DNA of 64,000 bases from Nocardioides alcanivorans (GTDB lineage Bacteria > Actinomycetota > Actinomycetes > Propionibacteriales > Nocardioidaceae), in assembly GCF_021555175.1 (NCBI RefSeq), contig NZ_JAKGRW010000047.1, positions 27,068-91,067 on the forward strand. Direction: 5' to 3'. Below the pieces are notes generated by a model that had not been told where the DNA came from, did not search any database, and worked only from the letters and a program-made list of their open reading frames with translations. A program made the position numbers and the translations under genes. Below, piece after piece: positions 17,423 through 27,471 of the stretch; within the stretch, counting starts at the first letter, position 1, and the number at the start of each line of letters is the position of its first letter.

Positions 17423-20400
17423 CAGTAGGTCACCTCCTGCGACCGCTTGCGGATCACCGTCACCTCGTCGCGCTGGTTGCCCGTGGGTCCGATGTAGTTG
17501 AAGGCCCACGAGAGCTGCGCATAGCCGCCGATCAGGTGCGAGGGCTTGATCAGCAACCGGGTCAACGAGTTGTGGATGCCACCGCGCCGACCCGACGTCT
17601 CCGAGAGCGGTACGTCGATGAGCCGGTCCTGCGCGTGGTGCATGTAGACCGTGCCCTGCGGCATTCGGTGCGACACGATCGCCCGGGCCACCACCACGCC
17701 GTTGCGGTTGACCGCCTCGATCCAGTCGTTGTCCTCGATGCCGACCTTGTCGGCGTCGGCCTCACTCATCCAGATCGACTGGCCCCCGCGCGAGAGCGAG
17801 AGCATGAAGAGGTTGTCCTGGTACTCCGAGTGGATCGACCACTTGTTGTGCGGGGTCAGGTAGCGCACCGTGATCCCCTCCACCCGAGGGCCGCCCTGGT
17901 TGACGTCACCGATCGGTGGCTCGTCGAAGAGCGCCGCCATGTTGAGGGAGGTCGATAGACCGGCAGCCCCTCACCGAGCTCCAGCATCCAGTCGTGGTCG
18001 AGGTAGAAGTGCTGCCGTCCGGTCAGCGTGTGCCACGGTTTGAGCCGCTCCACGTTGACGGTGAACGGCGAATACCTGCGCCCGCCGGACTCGGACCCGG
18101 ACCACTCCGGCGAGGTGATCACCGGCACCGGCGCCGCCTGGGTGTCCGCGAAGGAGATCTGCTTGCCCTCGTGCTCGGCCGCCAGGTCGTGCAACTGCTT
18201 GCCGACCCGCTGCTCCAACTGCTTGAACCCCTCGGTCGCCAGGTGCCCATTGGTGGTGCCCGACATCGCCAGGATGGCCTCACACATGTGTACGTCGGTC
18301 TCCAGCTTCGGCCGCCCGTCACCGGGACCACCACGAGTCGAGCCGTTCTTGGCGCGCAGGTGGGCGACGGGACGGCTCAGGTCGAAGGTGACGCCCTTGG
18401 TGGTGCCGCCGAGCGTGTCGACCAGCGGGCCCAGCGACGTCATCTTCTGCGCCACCGCGCCGTAGTCGCGCTCCACTTCGACGAGCTTCGGCATCGTCAC
18501 CCCCGGCACCGGCTCGCACTCCCCCTCACGCCAGTCGCGCACCACGCCGTGCGGGTTCGCCATCGCGTCTGGGGTGTCGTGCGAGAGCGGCACCGCCACC
18601 ACGTCGCTGCGGACCCCGAGCCGCGGACCGGCCAGCTCGGAGAACCTCTGGGCGATCGCCTTCCACGCATCCCAGTCGGTGCGGGTCTGCCACGGCGGCG
18701 CGATCGCCGGGTTGAAGGAGTGCACGAACGGATGCATGTCGGTGGTGGAGAGGTCGTGCTTCTCGTACCAGGTGGCCGCAGGCAGCACCACGTCGGAGAA
18801 CAGCGTGGTCGACGTCTGCCTGAAGTCGAGGGTGAGCAACAGGTCGAGCTTGCCGACCGGCGACTCCTCCCGCCAGGTGACGTCGCGTGGCCGTAGCCCC
18901 TCGGGAGTCTCCTCTGCCCGCACGCTGGAGTCGGTGCCGAGCAAGTGGCGCAGGAAGTACTCGTTGCCCTTCGACGACGACCCCAACAGGTTGGCGCGCC
19001 AGATCGAGAGCACCCGCGGGAAGTTCTCGGGAGCGTCGGGGTCCTCCCCTGCAAAGCCGAGCCGTTGCTCGCGGAGCTGCTCCACGACGTACTCACCGAC
19101 GGGCTTGCCCACCTCCCGCGCCTCGTCGGCCAGGTCGAGCGGGTTGCGGTCGAAGGTGGGGTACGTCGGCGCCCACCCCATCCGCGCCGCCTTGGCGATC
19201 ACGTCGGCGGTGGTGAGCCCCTCGAACGACGAACCGGAATGGGCCGCGAGCGTGTCGGCACCGAACTGGTCGTAGCGGAACTGGTCACCGTTGAGGTACC
19301 AGTAGGCGGTCTGGTTCATGTTGCGCGGCGGCCGCGACCAGTCCAGCGCGTTGGCCACCTGGTTGTAGCCGGTGATCGGACGCACCTTCTCCTGGCCGAC
19401 GTAGTGCGCCCAGCCGCCACCGTTGACGCCCTGGCAGCCGGTGAGCGTGGTCAGCGCGAGGAACGCGCGATAGATGGTGTCGGAGTGGAACCAGTGGTTG
19501 GTGCCCGCGCCCATCAGGATCATCGAGCGTCCCCGTGACTCCTCCGCGTTGCGCGCGAACTCACGACCGATCCGGGCCGCGGCAGCAGCCGGTACGCCGG
19601 TGATCGGCTCCTGCCACTGCGGGGTGAAGTCGGCGTACTGCGCCAGCAGCAGCTCGAAGACCGTGGTGACCAGGTGGCCGTCGACCCTGCGGGCCGGCAC
19701 CTCCACCGTGGTCGTCGACGGCAGCCCGTCGATCTCCCCGAAACGCGGCAGCTCGACGGTGACCGTCTCGTCGCCGAGCCGGAGCAGCGGGTCGACACCT
19801 TCGAGATCGAGGTTCCATCGACCCTTCCCGCTCTCCCCGAACCGGTGCCCCAGACTCCCGTTCGGCACCACCGGCCTGCCGTCGGCATCGAGCAGCACCG
19901 TCCGGAACGCCGCGTTCTCACCCCCACCGTCGGTCGAGCCCTCACCGTCGGTCGAGCCCCCACCGTCGGTCGAGCTTGTCGAGACCCCACCCCCGTCGGT
20001 CGAGCCCCCACCGTTGGTCGAGCTTGTCGAGACCCCACCGCCGGTCGGGACCAGGTCCTCCGCCGTGAGGAACTTCCCCGCCCGGTGAACGCCCTCGCCC
20101 TCATCCAGCTTCACCAGATAGGGCAGGTCGGTGAACCGCTTCACGTAGTCGACGAAGTAGGGCACCTCCCGCTCCACGAAGAACTCCTGCAGGATCGTGT
20201 GCCCCATCGCCAGGGCCAGGGCTCCATCCGTGCCGGGGTTGACCGCCAGCCAGTCGTCGGCGAACTTCACGTTGTCGGCGTAGTCGGGCGAGACCGCGAC
20301 CACCTTCTGCCCGCGATAGCGCGCCTCGGTCATCCAGTGGGCGTCCGGGGTGCGGGTCACCGGCACGTTGGAACCCCACATGATCAGGTAGCCCGCGTCC

Positions 20401-21089
20401 CACCAGTCACCGGACTCCGGTACGTCGGTCTGGTCACCGAACACCTGCGGCGAGGCCACGGGGAGGTCGGCGTACCAGTCGTAGAAGCTGAGCATCGTGC
20501 CACCGACCAGGTGCATGAAGCGGGCCCCCGAGGCGTGGGAGACCATCGACATCGCCGGGATCGGCGAGAAGCCGGCCACCCGGTCCGGCCCCCACCGATC
20601 GATCGTGTGCACATGGGCGGCGGCGACCATCTCCACGGCCTCGTCCCAGGTCGCCCGGACCAGGCCGCCCTTGCCCCGCGCCTTCTTGTACGTCGCCGCC
20701 CGCTGCGGGTGATCGACCACGTGCGACCACGCCTTGACCGGGTCGCCGTCGTGCTGGCGCTTGCCCTCTCGATACATCTCCAGCAGCACGCCGCGGACAT
20801 AGGGATAACGGATCCGGGTCGGCGAGTAGGTGTACCAGGAGAAGGCGGCACCTCGCGGGCACCCACGCGGTTCGTACTCCGGCCGGTCGGGACCTGTGGA
20901 GGGGTAGTCGGTCTGCTGGGTCTCCCAGGTGATGATCCCGTCCTTGACGTAGACCTTCCACGAGCAGGAGCCGGTGCAGTTCACCCCGTGGGTGGAGCGC
21001 ACCACCAGGTCGTGGCTCCACCTGTCGCGGTAGAAGTCATCGGCATCGCGGCCGCCTCTGCGGTGCAGGCTGCGCAGGTCCTCGCTCAC
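17422..21089 (-). CDS. narG: Respiratory nitrate reductase alpha subunit (molybdenum), with a repeat insertion
   Basis: About 1,222 residues with one base missing near 17945 (the product then continues MAALFDEPPIG). NarG reduces nitrate to nitrite on the inner membrane face at a bis-MGD molybdenum centre. The 4Fe-4S site of the family, HGVNCTGSCSW (H34, C38, C42), is present, as are YEPRGCPRGAAFSW and the later RSMILMGAGTNHW region. Residues 349-390 are a Gly/Ser/Thr-rich insert made of the same repeat unit seen in the amine oxidase, placed between EDLVPTGGG and ENAAFRTVLLDADG, a spot where NarG proteins vary. The 74-base gap to narK suggests one operon. Confidence 0.94.
19920..20044. repeat. 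REP-like repeat array inserted in narG
   Basis: On the plus strand, units containing CCGTCGGTCGAGC and GGTCGAGCTTGTCGAGACC alternate. The longer unit is the reverse complement of the amine oxidase repeat with one base changed. The array keeps the reading frame and encodes GVSTSSTNGGGSTDGGG-type sequence. Confidence 0.88.
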
Positions 21090-21162
21090 CTCCCCCGGGT
21101 GAAGAATCGGCGCGATCCGACAAGTAGGTCGGTCAGCGCGTTGTCCAGTCCCGGGGCGTGGT

Positions 21163-22410
21163 TCACGCGGTCTCCTCCTGGGGGTCGTCTATCAGGTGTC
21201 GGACACTCGTGAGGGTGAGCACCAAGGTGAGCGCCGCGGTCACCGCCAGCAGCCACAGCCCGATGGCATAGGACTCCGTGCGGCCGTAGATGTAGCCCAT
21301 GAGCAACGGTGGCGCGAAGCCGCCGAGGCCGCCTGCCGCACCGACCAGTCCGGTCACACTTCCCACCTGTGCCGGATCGGTCGCCTGGGCGATCAGGGCG
21401 AAGGTGGCACCGCTTCCGGCACCCAGCGCGGCCGCCATGAGCAGGAAGGCCGTGGTGCCGCGCACGTCCATCGGCGGATTGGTCGCCGCGACGGCCGCGC
21501 AGATCGTGACCAGGGCGAAGCATCCGGCGAGCACCCAGACGGTGGAGAACCGGTCACAGAGCCAGCCGCCGAGTGGGCGCATCACCACGGCGACCGCGAC
21601 GAAGCCGGCCATTCGGTTGCTCGCGTCGGCAGCGGTCAGGTCATGGGCCGTCTTGAGGTACGCCGGCAGATAGACCGAGAACGCCACGTAGCCGCCGAAC
21701 GCCACCGCATAGAGGGCGCCGGCCTGCCAGGTCACCGGCAGCCGCACGGTCGCGCGCATCCGGGTCAGCATGCTGGTCGTCGGCACCTGGCGCCCAGGGG
21801 CATCTCGCAGCACCAGCCACGCGACCACGGCATAGATCGCCAGCGCAGCAGCGGCCAGCAGGAACGGCGTACGCCGCCCCAGGTTGTCCCAGATCGCGAC
21901 CGTCGTGAGCGCGCTGATCGCCGTGCCCACCATGCCTGCGCCGAAGATGCCGGTCGCCAGGCCCCTGCGCTCGGGTGGGAACCAGGCGTTCACGAAGGGC
22001 ACGCCGACCGCGAAGGTGGTGCCGCCGAGGCCGAGGAAGAAGCCCCCCACCAGCAGCAGCGAGTAGGAGTCCAGCGCGAAGAACGCGATGAAGAGCACCG
22101 GCACGATGGTTGCCGCCGAGACGGCGGGAAACATCACCCGCCCGCCGAAGCGATCGGTGAGCGCGCCCATCACGATGCGGCCCAGCGAGCCCACGATCAC
22201 CGGCACCGCGACCAGCAGGGCCACGTCCGACTCGGTCAGCGCGCCCAGTTCCCCGGAGTCGCGATACTTGGGCCCGAGGGGGCTCAGCAGGGCCCAGGCC
22301 CAGAAGTTGACCGCGAATCCGATGGTGGCCACGGCCAGCATCAACTCGGGCGACCTCTCGGCACCCCTGTCTGCGAAACGCCCCTCCAGTGCGTTCATGG
22401 CAACCACCAT
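21163..22410 (-). CDS. narK: Nitrate/nitrite transporter of the major facilitator family
   Basis: 415 residues from the first ATG (an ATG 12 bases later is also possible), with twelve hydrophobic segments. NarK-type proteins bring nitrate in and export nitrite. Family signs are GSLGRIVMGALTDRFGGR in the first half and FGAGMVGTAISALT, a glycine-rich nitrate-signature-like helix. The gene leads the nar operon. The promoter lies in the 100-base gap shared with the divergent acyl-CoA ligase; I see no clear regulator site of its own. Confidence 0.88.
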   Translation of the reverse strand: MVVAMNALEGRFADRGAERSPELMLAVATIGFAVNFWAWALLSPLGPKYRDSGELGALTESDVALLVAVPVIVGSLGRIVMGALTDRFGGRVMFPAVSAATIVPVLFIAFFALDSYSLLLVGGFFLGLGGTTFAVGVPFVNAWFPPERRGLATGIFGAGMVGTAISALTTVAIWDNLGRRTPFLLAAAALAIYAVVAWLVLRDAPGRQVPTTSMLTRMRATVRLPVTWQAGALYAVAFGGYVAFSVYLPAYLKTAHDLTAADASNRMAGFVAVAVVMRPLGGWLCDRFSTVWVLAGCFALVTICAAVAATNPPMDVRGTTAFLLMAAALGAGSGATFALIAQATDPAQVGSVTGLVGAAGGLGGFAPPLLMGYIYGRTESYAIGLWLLAVTAALTLVLTLTSVRHLIDDPQEETA

Positions 22411-22479
22411 GGCGCAACCTGAACCTAGTGTCGAGGGTCACACCTGCAGGAACCGTCTCGGCTTTCGGGAGTGGCTTTG

Positions 22480-22495
22480 CGAGAACACGTTCTCG
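22480..22495. promoter_or_regulatory. Inverted repeat CGAGAACACGTTCTCG, TetR-type operator candidate
   Basis: Seven-base arms around a two-base centre, 19 bases before the acyl-CoA ligase start. The core AAC-NN-GTT equals the core of KstR operators known from steroid-catabolism genes of mycobacteria and rhodococci, though the outer T and A are absent. Confidence 0.5.
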
Positions 22496-22513
22496 TTTGC
22501 GACCCTTGGGTCT

Positions 22514-24099
22514 GTGACCGAGACCACAGCCGCGCCCCGTCCGCTGACCATCGCCGATGTCCTGGAAGCGATGGCCGACACGATTCCCGAACGGGTGGCC
22601 ATCTTCACGATGGACCACCCCTACACCTTCGCCGAGATCGACGAGCGGGCCACGCGTCTGGCCAACCACCTCGTCTCGATCGGCGTGAAGCCCGGCGACC
22701 ACGTCGCCGTCCACTCCGCCAACCGCATCGAGTGGGTCGACGCGTTCTACGCCTGCCTGAAGGCCCGCGCCGTGCCGATCAACATCAACTACAAGTACAA
22801 GAAGTCCGAGCTCGAGTACCTCTACGGCAACGCCGACTGCGTCGCCGCCGTGATCGCACCCGAGCACCTCGAGGCGGTCAAGGAACTCGACCTGCCCGCG
22901 CTGAAGACTCTCATCGTGCTCGACGACTCCTACGAGCAGCTGCTGGCCGCCGCCTCCCCGAGCGCACGATCACCGGGCGCACCGAGGACGACCACTACGT
23001 GCTCTACACCGGTGGCACCACCGGCTATCCCAAGGGTGTGGTGTGGCGCAACGCCGACGTCATCAAGGCCGCCCTCAACGCCAGCCGCTTCGGCGCCCCC
23101 ATCGAGTCGGTGGAAGCCCTCGCTGCCGAGGCCAAGGCCAACGAGAACCCGATGACCCTGCTGGCCTGCGGCCCGATGATGCACGGTGGCAGCCAGTGGA
23201 TCCTCGGCAACGCCCACGTCGCCGGAGCCTGCGCCGCGCTCTACACCGAGCCCAACTTCTCGGCCGAGAAGATCCTCGACCTGGTCGAGGCGGGCAAGGT
23301 CGTCTCCCTCACCTTCCTCGGTGACGCCATGGGCCGCCCGGTCGCCGAGGCAGTGCTGGCCGAACCGGACCGTTGGGACCTCAGCAGCCTGGTCGCGGTC
23401 TCCAACGGCGCCGCTCCGCTCTCCGAAGGCGTGCGCGAGGAGATCCGCAGGGCCCTGCCGGGCCGCTACATCCTCGACTCGTACGGCGCCTCCGAGTCGG
23501 GCGCGACCGGTTCCTACATGGACGACGGCAGCGATGGCCCGAGCGGCGCCCCGAAGTTCGGCGTCGGTCCCGACGTCGAGGTGTTCGACGCCGACTTCAA
23601 GCCTGCCGCTCCCGGGGTCGAGGGACTGCTCGGTCGCTCTGGGCCGGTGCCGCTCGGCTACTACAAGGACGAGGTCAAGACGGCCGCGACCTTCAAGGAG
23701 ATCGACGGCGTCCGCTGGGTCATTCCCGGTGACGCCGCCCGCCGGGAGGAGGACGGCACCGTGACCGTGCTCGGCCGCGGTTCGGTGTCGATCAACACCG
23801 GCGGCGAGAAGGTGCACCCGGAGGAGGTCGAGGCCATCCTGCTGCGCCACGAGGACGTCTTCGACGCCGTCGTCGTCGGCACCGCTCACGAGCGCTGGGG
23901 CCAGCAGGTGACCGCCCTGGTGCAGCTGCGCGAAGGCGTCGAGATCACCGAGAAGGAGCTGCAGGACTTCTGCCGCGAGTTGATCTCCAACTACAAGGTG
24001 CCCAAGGTGATCCTCTTCGTCGACCAGGTGCCCCGCACCGCGGTCAGCAAGGTCGACTACCCGGCCAGCGCCAAGCTCGCCAACGAGCTGCTGGGCTGA
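22514..24099 (+). CDS. Acyl-CoA ligase (FadD19-like)
   Basis: About 528 residues from a GTG, with one base missing near 22958. It activates a carboxylic acid as its AMP ester and transfers it to CoA. The N-terminal half has YTFAEIDERATRLANHL and PININYKYKKSELEYL; the P-loop is YTGGTTGYPKGVVW; the AMP motif is DSYGASESGATG; the hinge and C-terminal lysine are in GRGSVSINTGGEKVHPEEVE and VPRTAVSKVDY. The closest group I recognise is the FadD17/FadD19 set used on steroid side chains and medium chains. The KstR-like site upstream fits that, and two acyl-CoA dehydrogenases occur near 62 kb. Confidence 0.82.
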
Positions 24100-24129
24100 G
24101 CACGACGGGCTCTCGGCAGCAGACCCGAT

Positions 24130-24180
24130 GAGCCGCGTTGGGTGTGGTCCGGCATTCGAGGACCGCACCCAACGCGGCTC
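24130..24180. terminator. Strong two-way terminator
   Basis: 21-base arms (starting GAGCCGCGTTGGGTG) with one mismatch around a nine-base loop, between the convergent acyl-CoA ligase and IclR genes and reaching the IclR stop. Confidence 0.9.
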
Positions 24181-25129
24181 AAACACTTCCGCGGGCGTGG
24201 CAGACGTGCCGGTCGGCCCTCGTGGCGGGGCGAGCTCCCACGCTCGGCTCTGCTGACGAGATCGATGCCGCGGTGCGGTGCGGGTGCTGGCGCTCGGCGG
24301 GAAAGAGCGCTTCGGAGATCCGGTTGGCCGCCTCGGCGACGAGTGACGCCAGGCGTTCTGCACGTGCCGAACGCACCGCCACCGACACCGCGGCGACTGC
24401 GCCTCCCGGACCCATGACGGGTGCGGCCGCGTTGGTCAGCCCGATCGGGTGGAGTCGGGCCGGCAACATCATCACCCCATGATTGCGTCGGGCGCGGGCC
24501 AGGCTCTCCCGGAGACGCTGCTGCTCCTCAACGTCACAGGGCCGGGCCGCGTGCCGGTCGGCCACCCATGCTGGTGGCATCGACGCCAACAGTGAGTGGC
24601 CGCTGACCGTCGAGCAGGCGGGAACCTTCGCGCCCACCACCGACGGCACCGTGGGTAGGGCGTCGCCACCCACCTTGTCCAGGTAGTGCACGTTCCAGCC
24701 GTCCCGGACTGTCAGGTGAGCCACCCCGTGGGTCAGCCAGTGCAACTCCATCAGCGTTTCGGCTGCAGCCCCGCGAATCTCGACGACATCGGGCATTGCG
24801 CCAGCGAACCTCTCCGCTCGCCAACCGAGGCAGTAGCGGCCGTCACCGTGGGGCGCCACCCAACCGTTCGTCATCAGCGCCGACAACAGTCGGAAGATGG
24901 TCGACTGCGGGAGTCCTGTCGCCGCCGCGATCCGCTCGTGGTTGATCGGCTCGGCCGCCCGGATCGCGTCCATGACCGACGTGATGCGCTCGATCATGCC
25001 CGAGCGACTTCCCGTCGTGGGCGGACGCCGAGGCGCCACCACGGACTGAGGTCCGCGTGGCTCGGCCGGCTCCGCAGTGGGCCGACAGAGTGCCGCCAGT
25101 GGCACGCTCGGACGATTCCCGGGTCGCAT
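24179..25129 (-). CDS. IclR-family transcriptional regulator
   Basis: 316 residues from the ATG after GGAG; an internal ATG at 24997 would give a more usual 272. The winged helix is at about 45-105 (HERIAAATGLPQSTIFRLLS). The effector domain has the family's HYLDKVGGDALP, SGHSLLASMPPAW and IGLTNAAAPVMGPGGAVAAV. The N-terminal 44 residues are Pro/Arg-rich and unusual. The gene lies 18 bases after the F420-type oxidoreductase and is the likely last gene of that operon. Confidence 0.85.
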   Translation of the reverse strand: MRPGNRPSVPLAALCRPTAEPAEPRGPQSVVAPRRPPTTGSRSGMIERITSVMDAIRAAEPINHERIAAATGLPQSTIFRLLSALMTNGWVAPHGDGRYCLGWRAERFAGAMPDVVEIRGAAAETLMELHWLTHGVAHLTVRDGWNVHYLDKVGGDALPTVPSVVGAKVPACSTVSGHSLLASMPPAWVADRHAARPCDVEEQQRLRESLARARRNHGVMMLPARLHPIGLTNAAAPVMGPGGAVAAVSVAVRSARAERLASLVAEAANRISEALFPAERQHPHRTAASISSAEPSVGARPATRADRHVCHARGSV

Positions 25130-25147
25130 TCCTTCTTCTCCGCTACG

Positions 25148-26211
25148 TCACGCCTCGCACGCGACCACCGCGCCCACCTGCCGTCGCGTGGTGATGTCTC
25201 GCGCGGCGACGATCACCTCCGCCATGCGCGGATCGTCGTCGGGGTCGGCGGGCAGGTCGAGGATCAGGCCGTCGCACCGACCGTCGTACCAGCGTGCCAA
25301 CACAGCCGCAAGTTCAGCATGGGGACCCGACGGCACCAGGCGTTCCATGACGTCGTCGTCGAGGCAGTCCGCCATTGCCTCCCAGTTCTCGCCCTTGGCA
25401 TGGCTGGCCAGGCGGGCTGCCAGGTCGCCGAGGCCGAGCATCTCCAACTGCCGGGCGTAGGCCGGCGTGCTGTAGAGGAAGGCCAGGTCGGGCCGGTACG
25501 CATCACGTGCACGTGCGACGTCTGCGGCGGTCTGACCCGACAACGGTTTCGCGGCCAGGACGATCTTCGGGCCACCGTCGACACGGCCCGCACGTCGCAC
25601 TCCCTCTCGACCGCGGGCAGCACCTGGCCCTGCAGGAAGTCGGAGTGTGAGGCGGTGGGGTGGCAGACGAACCCGTCGGACACCTCACCCCCGAGAGCAC
25701 ACATGCCCTCGTTGACGCCACCGCTCCACACCTCAGGCGCCGGATGATCGAGCGGTCCGGGGTTGAAGAACGGTTGCAGCCGGTTGAAACGATAGTGCGG
25801 CCCCTCGTGATCCAGCGGCACCCCGTGCTGGAAGGAGGCGAAGATCGCCCGCAACGAGTGGATGTAGTCACGCAACTGACTGACGGGATCGATCCACGGA
25901 GCTGAATACCGGCCGACGATGTTGCCACGCACCTGCGACGCCACCCCGAGATGGAACCTGCCACCGGAGAACCGGGACAGGCTCCATGTCGAGTACGCCG
26001 TGAGCATCGGACTGCGAGGAAACGCCACCACCATGCTGGTGCGCACGGTCAGGTCACTGGTGTGCTCCAGCGCCAGCGCACTCGTGGCGAACGGGTCGTT
26101 CAGGGTCTCCGACACGTGAAGCGTGTCGAAACCGAGCCGCTCCACGCGGCGGGCCCACCCGCCGACCTCCCCGAGCGGGAGATCGGCGGGCAGGGAGGTG
26201 ATCAGTTCCAT
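25148..26211 (-). CDS. LLM-class F420-dependent oxidoreductase
   Basis: About 354 residues with one shift near 25595. A luciferase-like TIM barrel that probably uses reduced F420 (or FMN). It starts MELITSLPADLPLGEVGGWA, followed by RLGFDTLHVSETLNDPFA and the conserved RSPMLTAYSTWSLSRFSGGR and LGVASQVRGNIVGRY. After the shift the barrel continues KIVLAAKPLSG to EVIVAARDITTRRQVGA. This matches the subgroup common in mycobacteria and relatives with unknown substrates. It follows DUF1214 by 20 bases. Confidence 0.82.
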
Positions 26212-26231
26212 GTCATTCCTTCCGGCCAGGC

Positions 26232-27421
26232 TCAGGACGAGAAACGCTGAGCCATGTTCACTCGTCGAGCCCGCAGCTGCTCGGCGCGCCGGGCCGGTGT
26301 GGCCCGGGGATGCCCCTGCGGCAGTACGTCGTCGAGCTCGGCCAGGGGCACCAGTCGCACCGTGGGCGCGGCCGGAGCCGTCGGTCCGGTCACCCGCCAG
26401 TTGAACGTGCCGTTCGGGTGGCCACTCGCGTCGAGCCAGTTGACGACGCCGGGGTCACGCGTGGCGATGACAAGTCGGTGATGACCGTCAGTGTCGGGCA
26501 CGGCCTCTGCGTCGTTCAGGCTGATCTGTCGGTGCATGAAGTCCATCGCCTGGGCCCACGCGTTGTAGAGGGTGAATCCGAAGTAGCGCGCATCCTCGGG
26601 AGCGACGAGATCGATGACGACGACATGGTCGTCATCGATCTCGTAACGTCCGTGGGAGAAGAAGGTGTCGAGTGCAGCAACCTGGATGTGTTGCGGCTCG
26701 GTCGCCATCGAGTTCGCCTGCAGGTCGGCCTCCCTCTTGCCGCGGGTTTCCAGCCAGTAGCCGATGACGTCAGCGACGTCGGCGGCCGCCTCGTCGAGCG
26801 AGGCGATCACGTGCTCGGTGGAAGGGTGTGTCGGCAGCGCATCCTCAGCTCCGACAGCTTCGATCGTGAAGCTCCCCTTGGTCTCCTCCCAGGCGCCGAA
26901 CGTCTGGTAGATCGTGACGACGGTGGCGCCTTCGATGAGCGGCAACCAGTTCTCCTCGTTGCTCGGCTCCCGGCTCAGCAGCAGCGTGAAGTTGCCGTCG
27001 GCATCGGTCTTGAGGCTTCTGTCGGTGGCGCGCTCCCCGCACCGGTGTGCGCGTTCTTGGCGTAGGCATAGCTGCCGATGGTCGTCTGCACGGCCGTGCC
27101 CAGCCGCCCCGTGATCCGGTAGTCGTAGTCACCCGAGACCTTGGCCGTCAAGTAGTAGGTGTCGGGGTTCGGATACTTGGAGTCCCACTCCGCCGCGCAG
27201 GAGTTGTGGAACCGCGGGAAGCGGGGATCCGAGTAATACATGGCAGTCGTGGTGGCGAGCGCTTCCATGCTCTTGAGGTAGCGCACCGCCTCGGCGCGCG
27301 CGACGTCATCACAGAAGTGCGGACTGGCGAACAACGTCGCTCGCACCTGCTCGACGCGACGCGTGAATCGATCCAGGGCGTCGTTGAGGCCTGCTGCGGA
27401 CTGGTCGTCGACTTCGGTCAT
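26232..27421 (-). CDS. DUF1214-domain protein
   Basis: About 396 residues with one base missing near 27027. The C-terminal DUF1214 strand-rich domain is clear: GYWLETRG, RYFGFTLYNAWAQAMDFMHR, RLVIATRDPGVVNWLDASGH and GTFNWRVTGP. The first half has YYSDPRFPRFHNSC and YYLTAKVSGDYDYRITGR. There is no signal peptide. The function of DUF1214 is unproven; it often sits beside catabolic or oxidoreductase genes, as here. It lies 50 bases after the solute-binding lipoprotein and belongs to the same operon. Confidence 0.75.
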
Positions 27422-27471
27422 GGTTGTCTCCTCGATTTTCTCAACTGGCTCAAGAACGGTCGCCGGGCGCT

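Noticed and set aside
24997..25129. Shorter IclR start at 24997
   Set aside because: The upstream ATG at 25129 has a well-placed GGAG site and 18-base spacing to the previous gene. The shorter form is still possible and is noted in the entry.
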